From an uncultured Neomegalonema sp. (lineage in GTDB: Bacteria; Pseudomonadota; Alphaproteobacteria; Rhodobacterales; Rhodobacteraceae), in contig CALLLP010000030.1 in the NCBI GenBank assembly GCA_938008165.1, positions 1 through 64,000 of the forward strand: a stretch of 64,000 nucleotides of DNA, in the 5' to 3' direction. Shown here in pieces: positions 54,763 to 62,882 of the stretch (position 1 is the first letter of the stretch; each line of letters starts with the position of its first letter). Below the pieces are notes generated by a model that saw nothing but the letters and a program-made list of their open reading frames with translations, had not been told where the DNA came from and made no database searches. The position numbers and the translations under genes are program-made.

Positions 54763-55352
54763 CGGTTCTGGGGATCATTCTCGCAGGCGGCCTCGCCCGG
54801 CGGATGGGAGGGCAGGACAAGGCCTTCCTGTCGCTGGACGGCGCGCCGCTGCTCGACCGCGCGCTTGTCCGGCTGGGACCGCAGGTCGAGGCGCTCGCAA
54901 TCAATTCCAATGCGCAGGCGGCGCGCTTTGCGGGATATGCGCCCGCGCTCGTGCCGGATCTGGATGACAGCCGGGCCGGGCCGCTGGCGGGGGTGCTGGC
55001 GGGGTTGACCCATGCCGAGGCGGTGGGCGCGTCGCATGTGGTCACCGTGGCGGTGGATACGCCGTTCTTTCCGCTTGATCTGGTGCAGTGCCTGCGCGCG
55101 GCGGCGCAAGAGCAGAGCATGCCGCTGGCCTGTGCGGCCACGGGTGAGCGCACGCATCCGGTCTTTGGCCTCTGGCCCGTTGCCCTGCGTGCCGATCTGG
55201 CGCAGACGCTGGCCTCTGGCGAGCGCAAGGTGGATCGCTGGACGGGGCGGCATGGCTGTGCCGTGGCCCGCTGGGGGGCCGAGCCGTTCGATCCCTTTTT
55301 CAATGTCAATACGCCCGAAGAACTGGCCGAGGCCGAAAGGCTGGTGTCATGA
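54759..55352 (+). CDS. mobA: Molybdenum cofactor guanylyltransferase MobA
   Basis: A 197-residue nucleotidyltransferase that attaches GMP to the molybdenum cofactor. The GTP-binding signature is LAGGLARRMGGQDKAFL (8-24), then a Asp-containing VAVDTPFFPLD and FFNVNTPEELAEAERL. ATG 54759 overlaps the NnrU stop by four bases; an in-frame start at 54732 lies inside that gene. It is the first of mobA-mobB-moeA. Confidence 0.95.
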   Translation: MTVLGIILAGGLARRMGGQDKAFLSLDGAPLLDRALVRLGPQVEALAINSNAQAARFAGYAPALVPDLDDSRAGPLAGVLAGLTHAEAVGASHVVTVAVDTPFFPLDLVQCLRAAAQEQSMPLACAATGERTHPVFGLWPVALRADLAQTLASGERKVDRWTGRHGCAVARWGAEPFDPFFNVNTPEELAEAERLVS

Positions 55353-55849
55353 GGCTCTATGGCGTGACGGGCTGGAAGAACAACGGCAAGACCACCCTTG
55401 TCGAGCGGCTGGTGACGGAGATTGCCGGGCGCGGCCTCAGCGTCTCGACGGTCAAGCATGCGCATCATGGCTTCGATCTCGATGAACCGGGCAAGGATTC
55501 ATGGCGTCACCGCGAGGCTGGCGCGCGGGAAGTGCTGGTCTCCGGCGGGGCGCGCTGGGCCTTGATGCATGAATTGCGCGGTGCGGACGAGCCGCCGCTG
55601 GCCGATCTGCTGGCGCAGTTAAGCGCGGTCGATCTGGTGATTGTCGAGGGCTATAAACGCGATACGCACCGCAAGATCGAGGTGCGGCGGGCGGCGGCGG
55701 CGCGCGAGTTGATCGCGGCGGGGGATGCCTCGGTGCGGGCCGTGGCGACGGATACGCCGCTGGAGGGGTTCGACAGGCCGCAATTCGATCTCGATGATGT
55801 TCGGGGTATCGCTGATTTCATGCTGGCGGATGCGCTGTCATGGCCCTGA
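55349..55849 (+). CDS. mobB: Molybdopterin-guanine dinucleotide biosynthesis protein B
   Basis: A 166-residue P-loop protein with GWKNNGKTTLVERL (8-21), VKHAHHGFDLDEPGKDSWRH and LVIVEGYKRDTHRKIEV, the standard MobB pattern. MobB assists MobA in making the guanine-dinucleotide form of the cofactor. It overlaps mobA by 4 bases and moeA by 10. Confidence 0.94.
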   Translation: MRLYGVTGWKNNGKTTLVERLVTEIAGRGLSVSTVKHAHHGFDLDEPGKDSWRHREAGAREVLVSGGARWALMHELRGADEPPLADLLAQLSAVDLVIVEGYKRDTHRKIEVRRAAAARELIAAGDASVRAVATDTPLEGFDRPQFDLDDVRGIADFMLADALSWP

Positions 55850-57093
55850 AAAACGATTGTTTCGCCCTTCCCGCCGGGGTTGCGTGGACGCCGGTGACGG
55901 AGGCGCTGGCCGATCTGCGGGGGCGCTTGTCCCCGGTGACAGGGGTAGAGGCGGTGGCGCTGGGTGCGGCGCAGGGGCGTATTCTGGCGCGCGACGTGAT
56001 GGCCCCGATTTCCCTGCCCCCCGCCGATAACTCCGCTGTGGATGGCTATGCACTGGCCCATGGCTCCTTGACCCCTGAGGGTGAACAGCGGCTTGCACTT
56101 GTGCCCGGACGCTCGGCGGCGGGCGCGCCGTTTGGCGGGGTGATCGCGGCGGGGCAGGCGGTGCGTGTGCTGACCGGTGGGGTGATGCCGGATGGCACTG
56201 ATTCGGTCGTGATGGACGAGGATGTCGATCGCGACGGCGATGCGATCCGCTTTGGTTCGGGCCTGAAAGCCGGGGCGAATCGTCGGCGCGCGGGTGAGGA
56301 TATTCGCGCGGATGCGCCTGCATTGACCGCCGGGGCGCGGCTGGGTCCGGCGGCAATGGCGCGGTTGGCATCGATCGGCGTGGCGGAGGTGGCGGCGTTC
56401 GCGCCGCTGCGGGTTGCGGTTTTTTCGACTGGCGATGAGCTTGCGGAGCCGGGCGAAGCGCTGCGGCCGGGTCAGATATACGATGCGAACCGGGCGATGC
56501 TGTTGTCATTGGTCCGGGCGCAGGGGGTCGTAGCGCTGGATCATGGGCGCATTCCCGATCGCCCGGCCGCCATCGCCGACGCGCTGGCCACCGCTGCGCG
56601 CGATGCGGATGCGGTGATCGTGTCGGGCGGGGCATCGGGCGGCGATGAGGATCATGTCTCGCGCGAGTTATCGCGCAGCGGGGCGATGGCCCTGTGGCGG
56701 ATTGCGATGAAACCGGGCAGGCCGCTGGCGCTGGGTCAAATCGACGGGGTGCCGGTCTTTGGCTTGCCGGGCAATCCGGTTGCGGCCTTCGTGTGCTTTC
56801 TAATTTTCGCCCGGCCTGCCCTGTGCCGGTTGGCGGGGGCCGATTGGCCGGAGCCGATGGGCTATCCGCTGGTCGCCCGGTTTTCGGCGCGCAAGAAGCC
56901 GGGCCGGGCCGAATACCTGCGTGGGCGGGCCGATGGCACCGGGGGGGTCGAGAAATTCCGCTCGGACGGATCGGGTCTCATTGGCGGGCTGGTCTGGTCG
57001 GGCGGATTGATCGCGCTGGACCATGACCGGGGCGCGGTGGAGGCGGGCGAGGTCGTGCAGTTCCTGCCCTATGCCGAATTCGGGGTGGTATAA
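55840..57093 (+). CDS. moeA: Molybdopterin molybdotransferase
   Basis: A 417-residue MoeA, which inserts molybdate into adenylylated molybdopterin. PPADNSAVDGYA (60-71) and the MPDGTDSVVMDEDV and VFSTGDEL motifs are in place, followed by GLPGNPVAAFVCF in the MogA-like domain. It starts 10 bases inside mobB. The order NnrU-mobA-mobB-moeA makes a cofactor-maturation operon; the molybdoenzyme it serves is not in the window. Confidence 0.95.
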   Translation: MALKNDCFALPAGVAWTPVTEALADLRGRLSPVTGVEAVALGAAQGRILARDVMAPISLPPADNSAVDGYALAHGSLTPEGEQRLALVPGRSAAGAPFGGVIAAGQAVRVLTGGVMPDGTDSVVMDEDVDRDGDAIRFGSGLKAGANRRRAGEDIRADAPALTAGARLGPAAMARLASIGVAEVAAFAPLRVAVFSTGDELAEPGEALRPGQIYDANRAMLLSLVRAQGVVALDHGRIPDRPAAIADALATAARDADAVIVSGGASGGDEDHVSRELSRSGAMALWRIAMKPGRPLALGQIDGVPVFGLPGNPVAAFVCFLIFARPALCRLAGADWPEPMGYPLVARFSARKKPGRAEYLRGRADGTGGVEKFRSDGSGLIGGLVWSGGLIALDHDRGAVEAGEVVQFLPYAEFGVV

Positions 57094-57162
57094 CACCCTT
57101 TGCTGAAATGCACAGGATGCCCTAAATCTCGTGCATTGCTGTTGTCGGTCGAGGAGAGCGCC

Positions 57163-58047
57163 ATGTCGTCGCAGAGTACCCTGTCGAAGAAATCAGCCGT
57201 GGCCGATCCCGATCAGTCGCCGGAAACAAAGCCAAAGCGCAAACGCATGACCGTGCCCGGCTTTATGGCGCGCAAGGGAGGTGAGCCGCTGGTCTGCCTG
57301 ACCGCCTATACCGCCCATGTCGCCAATCTGCTCGATCAGCGGTGCGATCTGCTGCTGGTGGGCGACAGCCTTGGGATGGTGATCCACGGGATGCCCAATA
57401 CGCTGGGTGTCACTCTTGAACATATGATCATGCATGGTCAGGGCGTGATGCGCGGAGCCGAGAAATCCCTGGTCGTCGTGGACCTGCCCTTCGGCAGCTT
57501 TGAGGAAAGCCCTGAAATCGCCTTTCGCAATGCCGCACGGGTGGTGAAGGAAACCGGCTGCGCGGCGGTCAAGCTGGAGGGCGGGGCCGAGATGGCGCCG
57601 ACGATCCGCCACCTGACCCGGCGCGGCATCCCCGTGATGGCCCATATCGGCCTGATGCCGCAAAACATGAATGTCATGGGCGGCTTCAAGGTCGCGGGCC
57701 GGGACGAGCGGGATTGGGAAGGCATCATTCAGGATGCCCGCGAGGTCGAGAAGGCGGGCGCGTTCTCGGTGGTGGTCGAGGGCGTGACCGAACCGCTGGC
57801 CGAAAAGATCACACAATCGATCTCGATTCCGACGATCGGCATCGGGGCCTCGGCGCAATGTGACGGACAAATCCTTGTTTTCGAAGATATGATCGGGCTG
57901 TTTCCGCGCGTGCCCACCTTCGTCAAACGCTATGGCAATATGCAGGACATGATCGAAGGGGCCGCCGACACCTATGCCGAAGAAGTGCGCGCCCGGCGCT
58001 TTCCCGGCGATGACCACGTCTACACTCTCAGCAAGAAAGACGGCTGA
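57163..58047 (+). CDS. panB: 3-methyl-2-oxobutanoate hydroxymethyltransferase
   Basis: A 294-residue PanB, which makes ketopantoate from ketoisovalerate and methylene-tetrahydrofolate for pantothenate and CoA. It has [24 protein letters not shown] (about 71-82), [10 protein letters not shown] and [17 protein letters not shown]. The first 25-30 residues are a variable, charged extension. ATG 57163 is chosen because GAGGAG is about six bases upstream; the longer reading to 57100 is not needed. panC is not adjacent. Confidence 0.95.
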   Translation: MSSQSTLSKKSAVADPDQSPETKPKRKRMTVPGFMARKGGEPLVCLTAYTAHVANLLDQRCDLLLVGDSLGMVIHGMPNTLGVTLEHMIMHGQGVMRGAEKSLVVVDLPFGSFEESPEIAFRNAARVVKETGCAAVKLEGGAEMAPTIRHLTRRGIPVMAHIGLMPQNMNVMGGFKVAGRDERDWEGIIQDAREVEKAGAFSVVVEGVTEPLAEKITQSISIPTIGIGASAQCDGQILVFEDMIGLFPRVPTFVKRYGNMQDMIEGAADTYAEEVRARRFPGDDHVYTLSKKDG

Positions 58048-58110
58048 GGGGCCGCGCTTCGCCGGGCGCTTGTCGGGCGGCGCGATGTTTGGTCGCGCTG
58101 GGGTGGGCTG

Positions 58111-58147
58111 AATCAGGAAATGCGCATTCTGGGTGCGATTCCTGATT
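58111..58147. repeat. Long imperfect hairpin after panB
   Basis: AATCAGGAA and TTCCTGATT are perfect 9-base arms, and beyond one mismatch the stem can continue with TGCGC/GTGCG. It lies 64 bases after the panB stop and about 100 before the YfgM-like gene. There is no T-run after it, so it could be an operator, an mRNA-end hairpin or a weak terminator. Confidence 0.65.
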
Positions 58148-58247
58148 CCCCTTGATCGGACAATGCTCTAATGTCCGCGCGTTGCGGTGGATTGTTTGCC
58201 GTAAGCGATAAATGAAGTCCGGGATGGTCCCGGCGGGAGAGGACGCC

Positions 58248-59006
58248 TTGGCGGAGTCGGACAGTTTTATTCAGGAAGTCAGCGAGGAAGTACGTCGCGA
58301 CAGGATGTATGCCGTATGGCGGCGCTATGGCCCCTGGCTGATTGCCGTGATCGTCATCGCTGTCCTGCTCGCCGCCGGTAAGGGGTGGTGGGAAGGCCGG
58401 GTCGAGGCGCGCAAGGCCGAGCTGGGCGGTGCGTTGCTCGAAGCCGATGCCATCGAGGATCCGGCGGCGGCCTCATCGGCCTTTCTGGCTCTGGCCGAGC
58501 AGGGTGAATACGATTATCCCGTGATTGCGGGCCTGCGCGGCGCGTCGGCACTGATGCAATCGGGTCAACTCGACGAGGCCGAAGCGCAATACGAGAGGAT
58601 CAAGGCTCTGCCTGAAGTCGATCCGCGCTTTCGCGATCTGGCGGAATTGCGCATCGTCATGATGCGGTCCGAAACGATGGACCCGGATGAGATGCTCGAC
58701 CGGCTCGGCCCGCTGACCGTCGACACGTCCGTCTGGCGCCTGCCTGCCCTTGAATATGAAGCGGCGGCGTATCTGAAGAAAGACGATCCGAAGGCGGCGG
58801 TCGCGTCCCTGAGATCCATTCTCGACATCCCGCAATTGACCGCGGCGACTCAGGGGCGCATTCAGGAATTGATCGAGGCGATCAGCGAAACTCTGGATAC
58901 CCCGGCTGCGGATATTCCGGTGGAGGATGCCGCGACTGAGGATGCCGCGACTGAGGAAGCCCCGACCGAGGAAGCCCCGACCGAGAAAGAAGGAGCGCAA
59001 CAATGA
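58248..59006 (+). CDS. YfgM-like TPR protein with one membrane anchor
   Basis: A 252-residue protein of the YfgM type: a short cytoplasmic start (ESDSFIQEVSEEVRRDRM), one transmembrane helix (about 29-45) and a periplasmic TPR-like domain. TTG 58248 is preferred because it has AGAGG just upstream and gives the usual family N-terminus; ATG 58212 is an in-frame alternative. The C-terminus carries four near-identical five-residue units (EDAAT/EEAPT) encoded by 15-base repeats. YfgM works with the SecYEG-periplasmic chaperone network. The gene overlaps bamB by 4 bases. Confidence 0.88.
   Translation: MAESDSFIQEVSEEVRRDRMYAVWRRYGPWLIAVIVIAVLLAAGKGWWEGRVEARKAELGGALLEADAIEDPAAASSAFLALAEQGEYDYPVIAGLRGASALMQSGQLDEAEAQYERIKALPEVDPRFRDLAELRIVMMRSETMDPDEMLDRLGPLTVDTSVWRLPALEYEAAAYLKKDDPKAAVASLRSILDIPQLTAATQGRIQELIEAISETLDTPAADIPVEDAATEDAATEEAPTEEAPTEKEGAQQ
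58923..58982 (+). repeat. Four 15-base repeats at the 3' end of the YfgM-like gene
   Basis: Units at 58923, 58938, 58953 and 58968: two copies of GAGGATGCCGCGACT followed by two of GAGGAAGCCCCGACC. The 15-base length keeps the frame, so copy number can change without breaking the gene. Confidence 0.92.
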
Positions 59007-60319
59007 TCTCCCCGCTGCGTACTGGTCTTCTCGGATTGTGCTGCACGGCTTTGCTGGGTGGGTGCAGCAGCTTTAACTTTTTTGAGGATGATGAAGTCCG
59101 CTTGCCCGGCGAGCGTATCCCCGTTCGCACATCGACTGCGGAAGTGCCGGTCGCGGCGGATAGTGTCGCCATCGTTCTGCCCGCTGCGGTGACGAACAGC
59201 GACTGGCCGCAATTCAATGGCAATTCGACCCATTCCATCGGCCATGTCGCCGCCGGATCGCTGCAGCAGGTCTGGCGCGTCAGCGTCGGCAGTGGCTCTG
59301 CCGGGCGCATCGTGTCGCCTCCCATCGTCTTTAGCGGGCGCGTCTATGCCATGGATACCGCCTCTACGGTTTCGGCCCATGATGCGGGCACCGGCGCGCC
59401 GGTCTGGAGTGTCGATCTGACACCGGAAAGCGAAAACGCCATCGACGGTTTCGGCGGTGGTCTCGCGGCGGAGGATGGCCGGGTGTATGCCTCCAGCGGG
59501 TTTGGTCTGCTGACGGCGCTTGATGCGGCCAGCGGCGCAGAAATCTGGACCGGAGCCTTGCGCGCCCCCAGCCGTGCTGCGCCCAGTATTGCCGGGGGGC
59601 GCATCTTCGTCGTCACACGCGAGAATCGGACCTTCGCCTTCAATGCGGCGACGGGCGAGGCGGGCTGGAACCGGCAGGGTCTGGAACAGGCCGCCGGTAT
59701 TCTGGGTGGCGCGGGGCCTGCGGCGACCGATCGCGTCGTCATTGCTCCCTATTCCTCCGGCGAGCTGACCGCGTATCTCGCGGCTTCGGGCCGTCCGATA
59801 TGGGAAGAAGACCTGACCGGAATCCGGGGTGCGGGTGGCTTGGCGGCGCTTAATGACGTGGCGGGCGATCCCGTGATCTCCGATGGCGTCGTTTATGCCG
59901 CCAGCCAGTCTGGGCGCCTCGCCGCCATCGATCTGCGTAATGGTGACCGGCTTTGGACCCGCAATGTGGGCGGTGCTCAGGCCCCCTATGTCGTGGGCAA
60001 TGCCGTGTTCTTCGTCGATGACAGCGGTGTTTTGCATGCATTCGACCGCGACACGGGCGACACGGCGTGGCAAGTTCCGCTCGGCGAGTTCGAAGACCCG
60101 GAAGATCGCGAGGATGCGATTGTTTGGGCCGGGCCGATCGCGGCGGGTAATCGCCTGCTGCTGACATCGAGCACGGGCCGGTTGATCGCCGTCGATCCCA
60201 CAAGCGGACAGATCGTCGCCGAAGCGGCCCTACCCGAAGGATCGAGCGTGCCGCCCGTTGTCGCCAATGGCACGATCTATGTTCTCACAGACGACGCGTC
60301 CTTGATCGCGTTTCGATAG
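59003..60319 (+). CDS. bamB: Outer-membrane assembly lipoprotein BamB
   Basis: A 438-residue PQQ-like beta-propeller lipoprotein. The lipobox is ALLGGC with Cys21. Repeated blade motifs such as VYAMDTASTVSAHDAGTGAP, AALDAASG-type turns and LAAIDLRNGDRLWTR mark an eight-bladed propeller. It is a partner of the BamA machine that inserts outer-membrane proteins. The order YfgM-bamB-der is conserved widely in proteobacteria and supports the call. It overlaps the YfgM-like gene by 4 bases and is 13 bases before der. Confidence 0.94.
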   Translation: MISPLRTGLLGLCCTALLGGCSSFNFFEDDEVRLPGERIPVRTSTAEVPVAADSVAIVLPAAVTNSDWPQFNGNSTHSIGHVAAGSLQQVWRVSVGSGSAGRIVSPPIVFSGRVYAMDTASTVSAHDAGTGAPVWSVDLTPESENAIDGFGGGLAAEDGRVYASSGFGLLTALDAASGAEIWTGALRAPSRAAPSIAGGRIFVVTRENRTFAFNAATGEAGWNRQGLEQAAGILGGAGPAATDRVVIAPYSSGELTAYLAASGRPIWEEDLTGIRGAGGLAALNDVAGDPVISDGVVYAASQSGRLAAIDLRNGDRLWTRNVGGAQAPYVVGNAVFFVDDSGVLHAFDRDTGDTAWQVPLGEFEDPEDREDAIVWAGPIAAGNRLLLTSSTGRLIAVDPTSGQIVAEAALPEGSSVPPVVANGTIYVLTDDASLIAFR

Positions 60320-60332
60320 AAAGTTCTGACCG

Positions 60333-61733
60333 ATGGCCTTTTCCGTTGCGATCATCGGTCGCCCGAATGTCGGGAAATCGACGCTGTTCAATCGCCTTGT
60401 CGGCAAGCGTATCGCATTGGTCGATGATACCCCCGGTGTCACGCGAGACCTGCGCGAAGGCGACGGACGGTTGCGCGATCTGCGCTTTACCGTCGTCGAC
60501 ACGGCGGGACTGGAGGATGCAACCGACGATTCACTACAGGGGCGCATGCGCCGTCTGAGCGAACAGGCCATCGATACGGCGGATGTCTCGCTGTTCATGA
60601 TCGACGCCCGTGCCGGGATCACCGCGACCGACCGCGACCTTGCCGACTTGCTGCGCCGCAAGGAAGCGCGGGTCATCGTGCTCGCGAATAAATCCGAGGG
60701 GCGCGCGGGGGATGAGGGTTTTTACGAAGGCTTTTCGCTTGGCCTTGGCGAGCCGGTGCGCGTCTCCGCCGAGCATGGGGAGGGGTTGGAAGACCTGCGC
60801 GATGCCCTCGCTCCCTTGGCCGTCGAATTCGAGATGGACGAGGATACGCTGCCCGATATCGAGGTCGCTCTCGATCCCGAAACGGGCGAGCCGGTCGAGG
60901 CGGTGGAGCCGGATAAACCGATCCAGATCGCCATTGTTGGCCGCCCCAATGCCGGAAAATCGACCCTCGTGAACCGCATTCTGGGTATCGACAAGATGCT
61001 CACCGGTCCCGAGGCGGGAATCACCCGCGATGCCATCGGCACCGTCCATGACTGGGGTGGCCGGGCCGTGAAACTGTTCGATACTGCGGGGATGCGAAAG
61101 CGGGCGAAGGTGACTGCGAAGCTCGAAAAGCTGTCGGTATCCGATGGATTGCGCGCGGTGAAGTTCTCCGAGGTCGTGATCGTCCTGCTCGATGCGCAAA
61201 ACCCGCTGGAAAGTCAGGATTTGCGCATTGCCGACCTTGCCGAACGCGAGGGCCGCGCGGTGGTGATTGCGGTCAATAAATGGGATCTGGTAGACGAAAA
61301 ACAGAAGACCATGGCCGCGCTCAAGGAATCGGTGACGCGCCTTTTGCCCCAGTTGAGAGGCGTGCCCTTCGTGATGCTGTCGGCGCGCGACGGCAAGAAT
61401 ATCGACCGCCTGCACGATGCGGTGATGAAGGCCCATACCATCTGGAACGCGCGGGTTTCGACGGCGCGTCTGAATGATTGGCTGATCGAGATGGTCGCGC
61501 GCCACCCGCCGCCCGCACCCGGAGGGCGGCGGATCAAGCTGCGCTACATGACGCAGGCAAAGACGCGCCCGCCGACCTTCGTGACCTTTTGCTCGCGACC
61601 GGAGGAAGTGCCCGCCGCCTATCGCCGCTATCTCGTAAATGGCTTGCGCGAGGCGTTTGGATTGCAAGGCACGCCGCTGCGATTGTTCCTGCGCAAGCGC
61701 GAAAATCCTTACGAGCCGGGAAAATCGCGGTAG
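60333..61733 (+). CDS. der: Ribosome-biogenesis GTPase Der (EngA)
   Basis: A 466-residue protein with two tandem GTPase domains. The first P-loop is [14 protein letters not shown] (9-22) with DTAGLED. The second is [14 protein letters not shown] near 206-219 with [11 protein letters not shown] and NKWD. A KH-like C-terminal domain begins near [15 protein letters not shown]. Der is essential for 50S subunit assembly. It directly follows bamB. Confidence 0.97.
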   Translation: MAFSVAIIGRPNVGKSTLFNRLVGKRIALVDDTPGVTRDLREGDGRLRDLRFTVVDTAGLEDATDDSLQGRMRRLSEQAIDTADVSLFMIDARAGITATDRDLADLLRRKEARVIVLANKSEGRAGDEGFYEGFSLGLGEPVRVSAEHGEGLEDLRDALAPLAVEFEMDEDTLPDIEVALDPETGEPVEAVEPDKPIQIAIVGRPNAGKSTLVNRILGIDKMLTGPEAGITRDAIGTVHDWGGRAVKLFDTAGMRKRAKVTAKLEKLSVSDGLRAVKFSEVVIVLLDAQNPLESQDLRIADLAEREGRAVVIAVNKWDLVDEKQKTMAALKESVTRLLPQLRGVPFVMLSARDGKNIDRLHDAVMKAHTIWNARVSTARLNDWLIEMVARHPPPAPGGRRIKLRYMTQAKTRPPTFVTFCSRPEEVPAAYRRYLVNGLREAFGLQGTPLRLFLRKRENPYEPGKSR

Positions 61734-61766
61734 GATGATGCGTGATTGAAACGGGAGAGCAAAACC

Positions 61767-62213
61767 ATGATGCGTTTGTCTGTCATTCTATTCGCGGCTT
61801 TGGCGGTGTCACCCGCCTCGGCTCAGGGGCTTGAGGGTCTGCTTGGGCAATTTCAGGATAAGGCCAAGGCAACGGCCTTCGATACCGCTATTCAAAGTCA
61901 GGCACCGGGCCTGTCGGGTCTGACTCAGGGTTTGTCGGACAGTCAGAAAGCCCAGCTTTTCGATCTCGGTGTCGATAATGCGGGAACGATCGGTCAGGTC
62001 GCGGCGGGCGCCTCCGCGCTCGGAGCCGTATCGGGTGTCACCGCCCCGGCCTATCCGCAGCCCGTCGCGCCCGCTCCGGCCTATGGCACGGTGGCTCCGG
62101 CCTACCCACAACCCGTCGCGCCCGCCCCGGCCTATGGGCAGGGTCAGACAACGGCGAATGATGCGTTGATCAACGGCGTGATTCAGCTTGGCTTGGGCGC
62201 GCTCGGAAACTGA
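61767..62213 (+). CDS. Small exported protein with Pro/Ala-rich repeats
   Basis: A 148-residue protein I cannot assign. It has a signal peptide (MMRLSVILFAALAVSPASAQ), a helical part (about 25-75), then two tandem copies of APAYPQPVAPAPAYG and a short hydrophobic tail. It should be periplasmic or outer-membrane associated. ATG 61767 is chosen for GGGAGAG eight bases upstream; 61770 and TTG 61746 are alternatives. It is 33 bases after der and convergent with the SDR gene. Confidence 0.8.
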   Translation: MMRLSVILFAALAVSPASAQGLEGLLGQFQDKAKATAFDTAIQSQAPGLSGLTQGLSDSQKAQLFDLGVDNAGTIGQVAAGASALGAVSGVTAPAYPQPVAPAPAYGTVAPAYPQPVAPAPAYGQGQTTANDALINGVIQLGLGALGN

Positions 62214-62222
62214 GATCGCCGA

Positions 62223-62882
62223 TCACCCTAGGACCAGCGATACGACCCCCTGTGCCACCTCTGCGCAGGGGGTTAGCTTCGTGCGGTCCTCGCTTGGATA
62301 AAAGCGGGCGCGGGTCGCGGTCGGCATCGGTGGTGGGCGGTGAAAATGGGCGATCACGCCGGTTTTTTCGCGCTCGGCGGCATAGGCGCGGGCAAAGGCG
62401 ATGCCCGCATCCTTGGTCGCATGATAGGGAGACCAGAGCGCTTTGCCGTCTTGCGAATCCGTCATGAAGATCGCCGCCGGAGCCTTCGCCGCCCCGAACA
62501 GGGGATCGATGACCCGGAGCAGGCTTTGCATTGCCCGCGCATTGATCGCAAACGCCCGGTCGAGCGTCTTGGCATCCAGATGCGTGACCGGCGACAGGTG
62601 CGGTGCATGAATCGCGCAATGCACCAAGAGATCGAGCCGCCCGTGGCGCTGATGGATCGCATCGGCCACGCGTTCAAGGGCCGCGTTATCGGTGATATCC
62701 ATCGGGAGCAGGGTCGGGCGCAGGCCCCCATCCTGTGCGATGCAATCGTCGAGTTCTTCCAGCGCTCCTTGCGTGCGGGCCATGGCCCAGACCTGCACGT
62801 CCTGCCCTGCCAGTGCCCGCGCGACCGAGAATCCCAAGCCTCGCGATGCGCCGGTGACGAGGGCGACCCGCGCGGCGCTCAT
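62223..62882 (-). CDS. Short-chain dehydrogenase/reductase
   Basis: A 219-residue SDR with TGASRGLGFSVA (10-21) and the catalytic Ser143, Tyr153 and Lys157 in TDSQDG and PYHATKDAG. The usual NNAG segment is replaced by HCAIHAP (88-94), a variant seen in this purF-linked subgroup. The substrate is unknown. The ATG overlaps the stop of purF, an arrangement common in Rhodobacterales-like genomes. Confidence 0.9.
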   Translation of the reverse strand: MSAARVALVTGASRGLGFSVARALAGQDVQVWAMARTQGALEELDDCIAQDGGLRPTLLPMDITDNAALERVADAIHQRHGRLDLLVHCAIHAPHLSPVTHLDAKTLDRAFAINARAMQSLLRVIDPLFGAAKAPAAIFMTDSQDGKALWSPYHATKDAGIAFARAYAAEREKTGVIAHFHRPPPMPTATRARFYPSEDRTKLTPCAEVAQGVVSLVLG

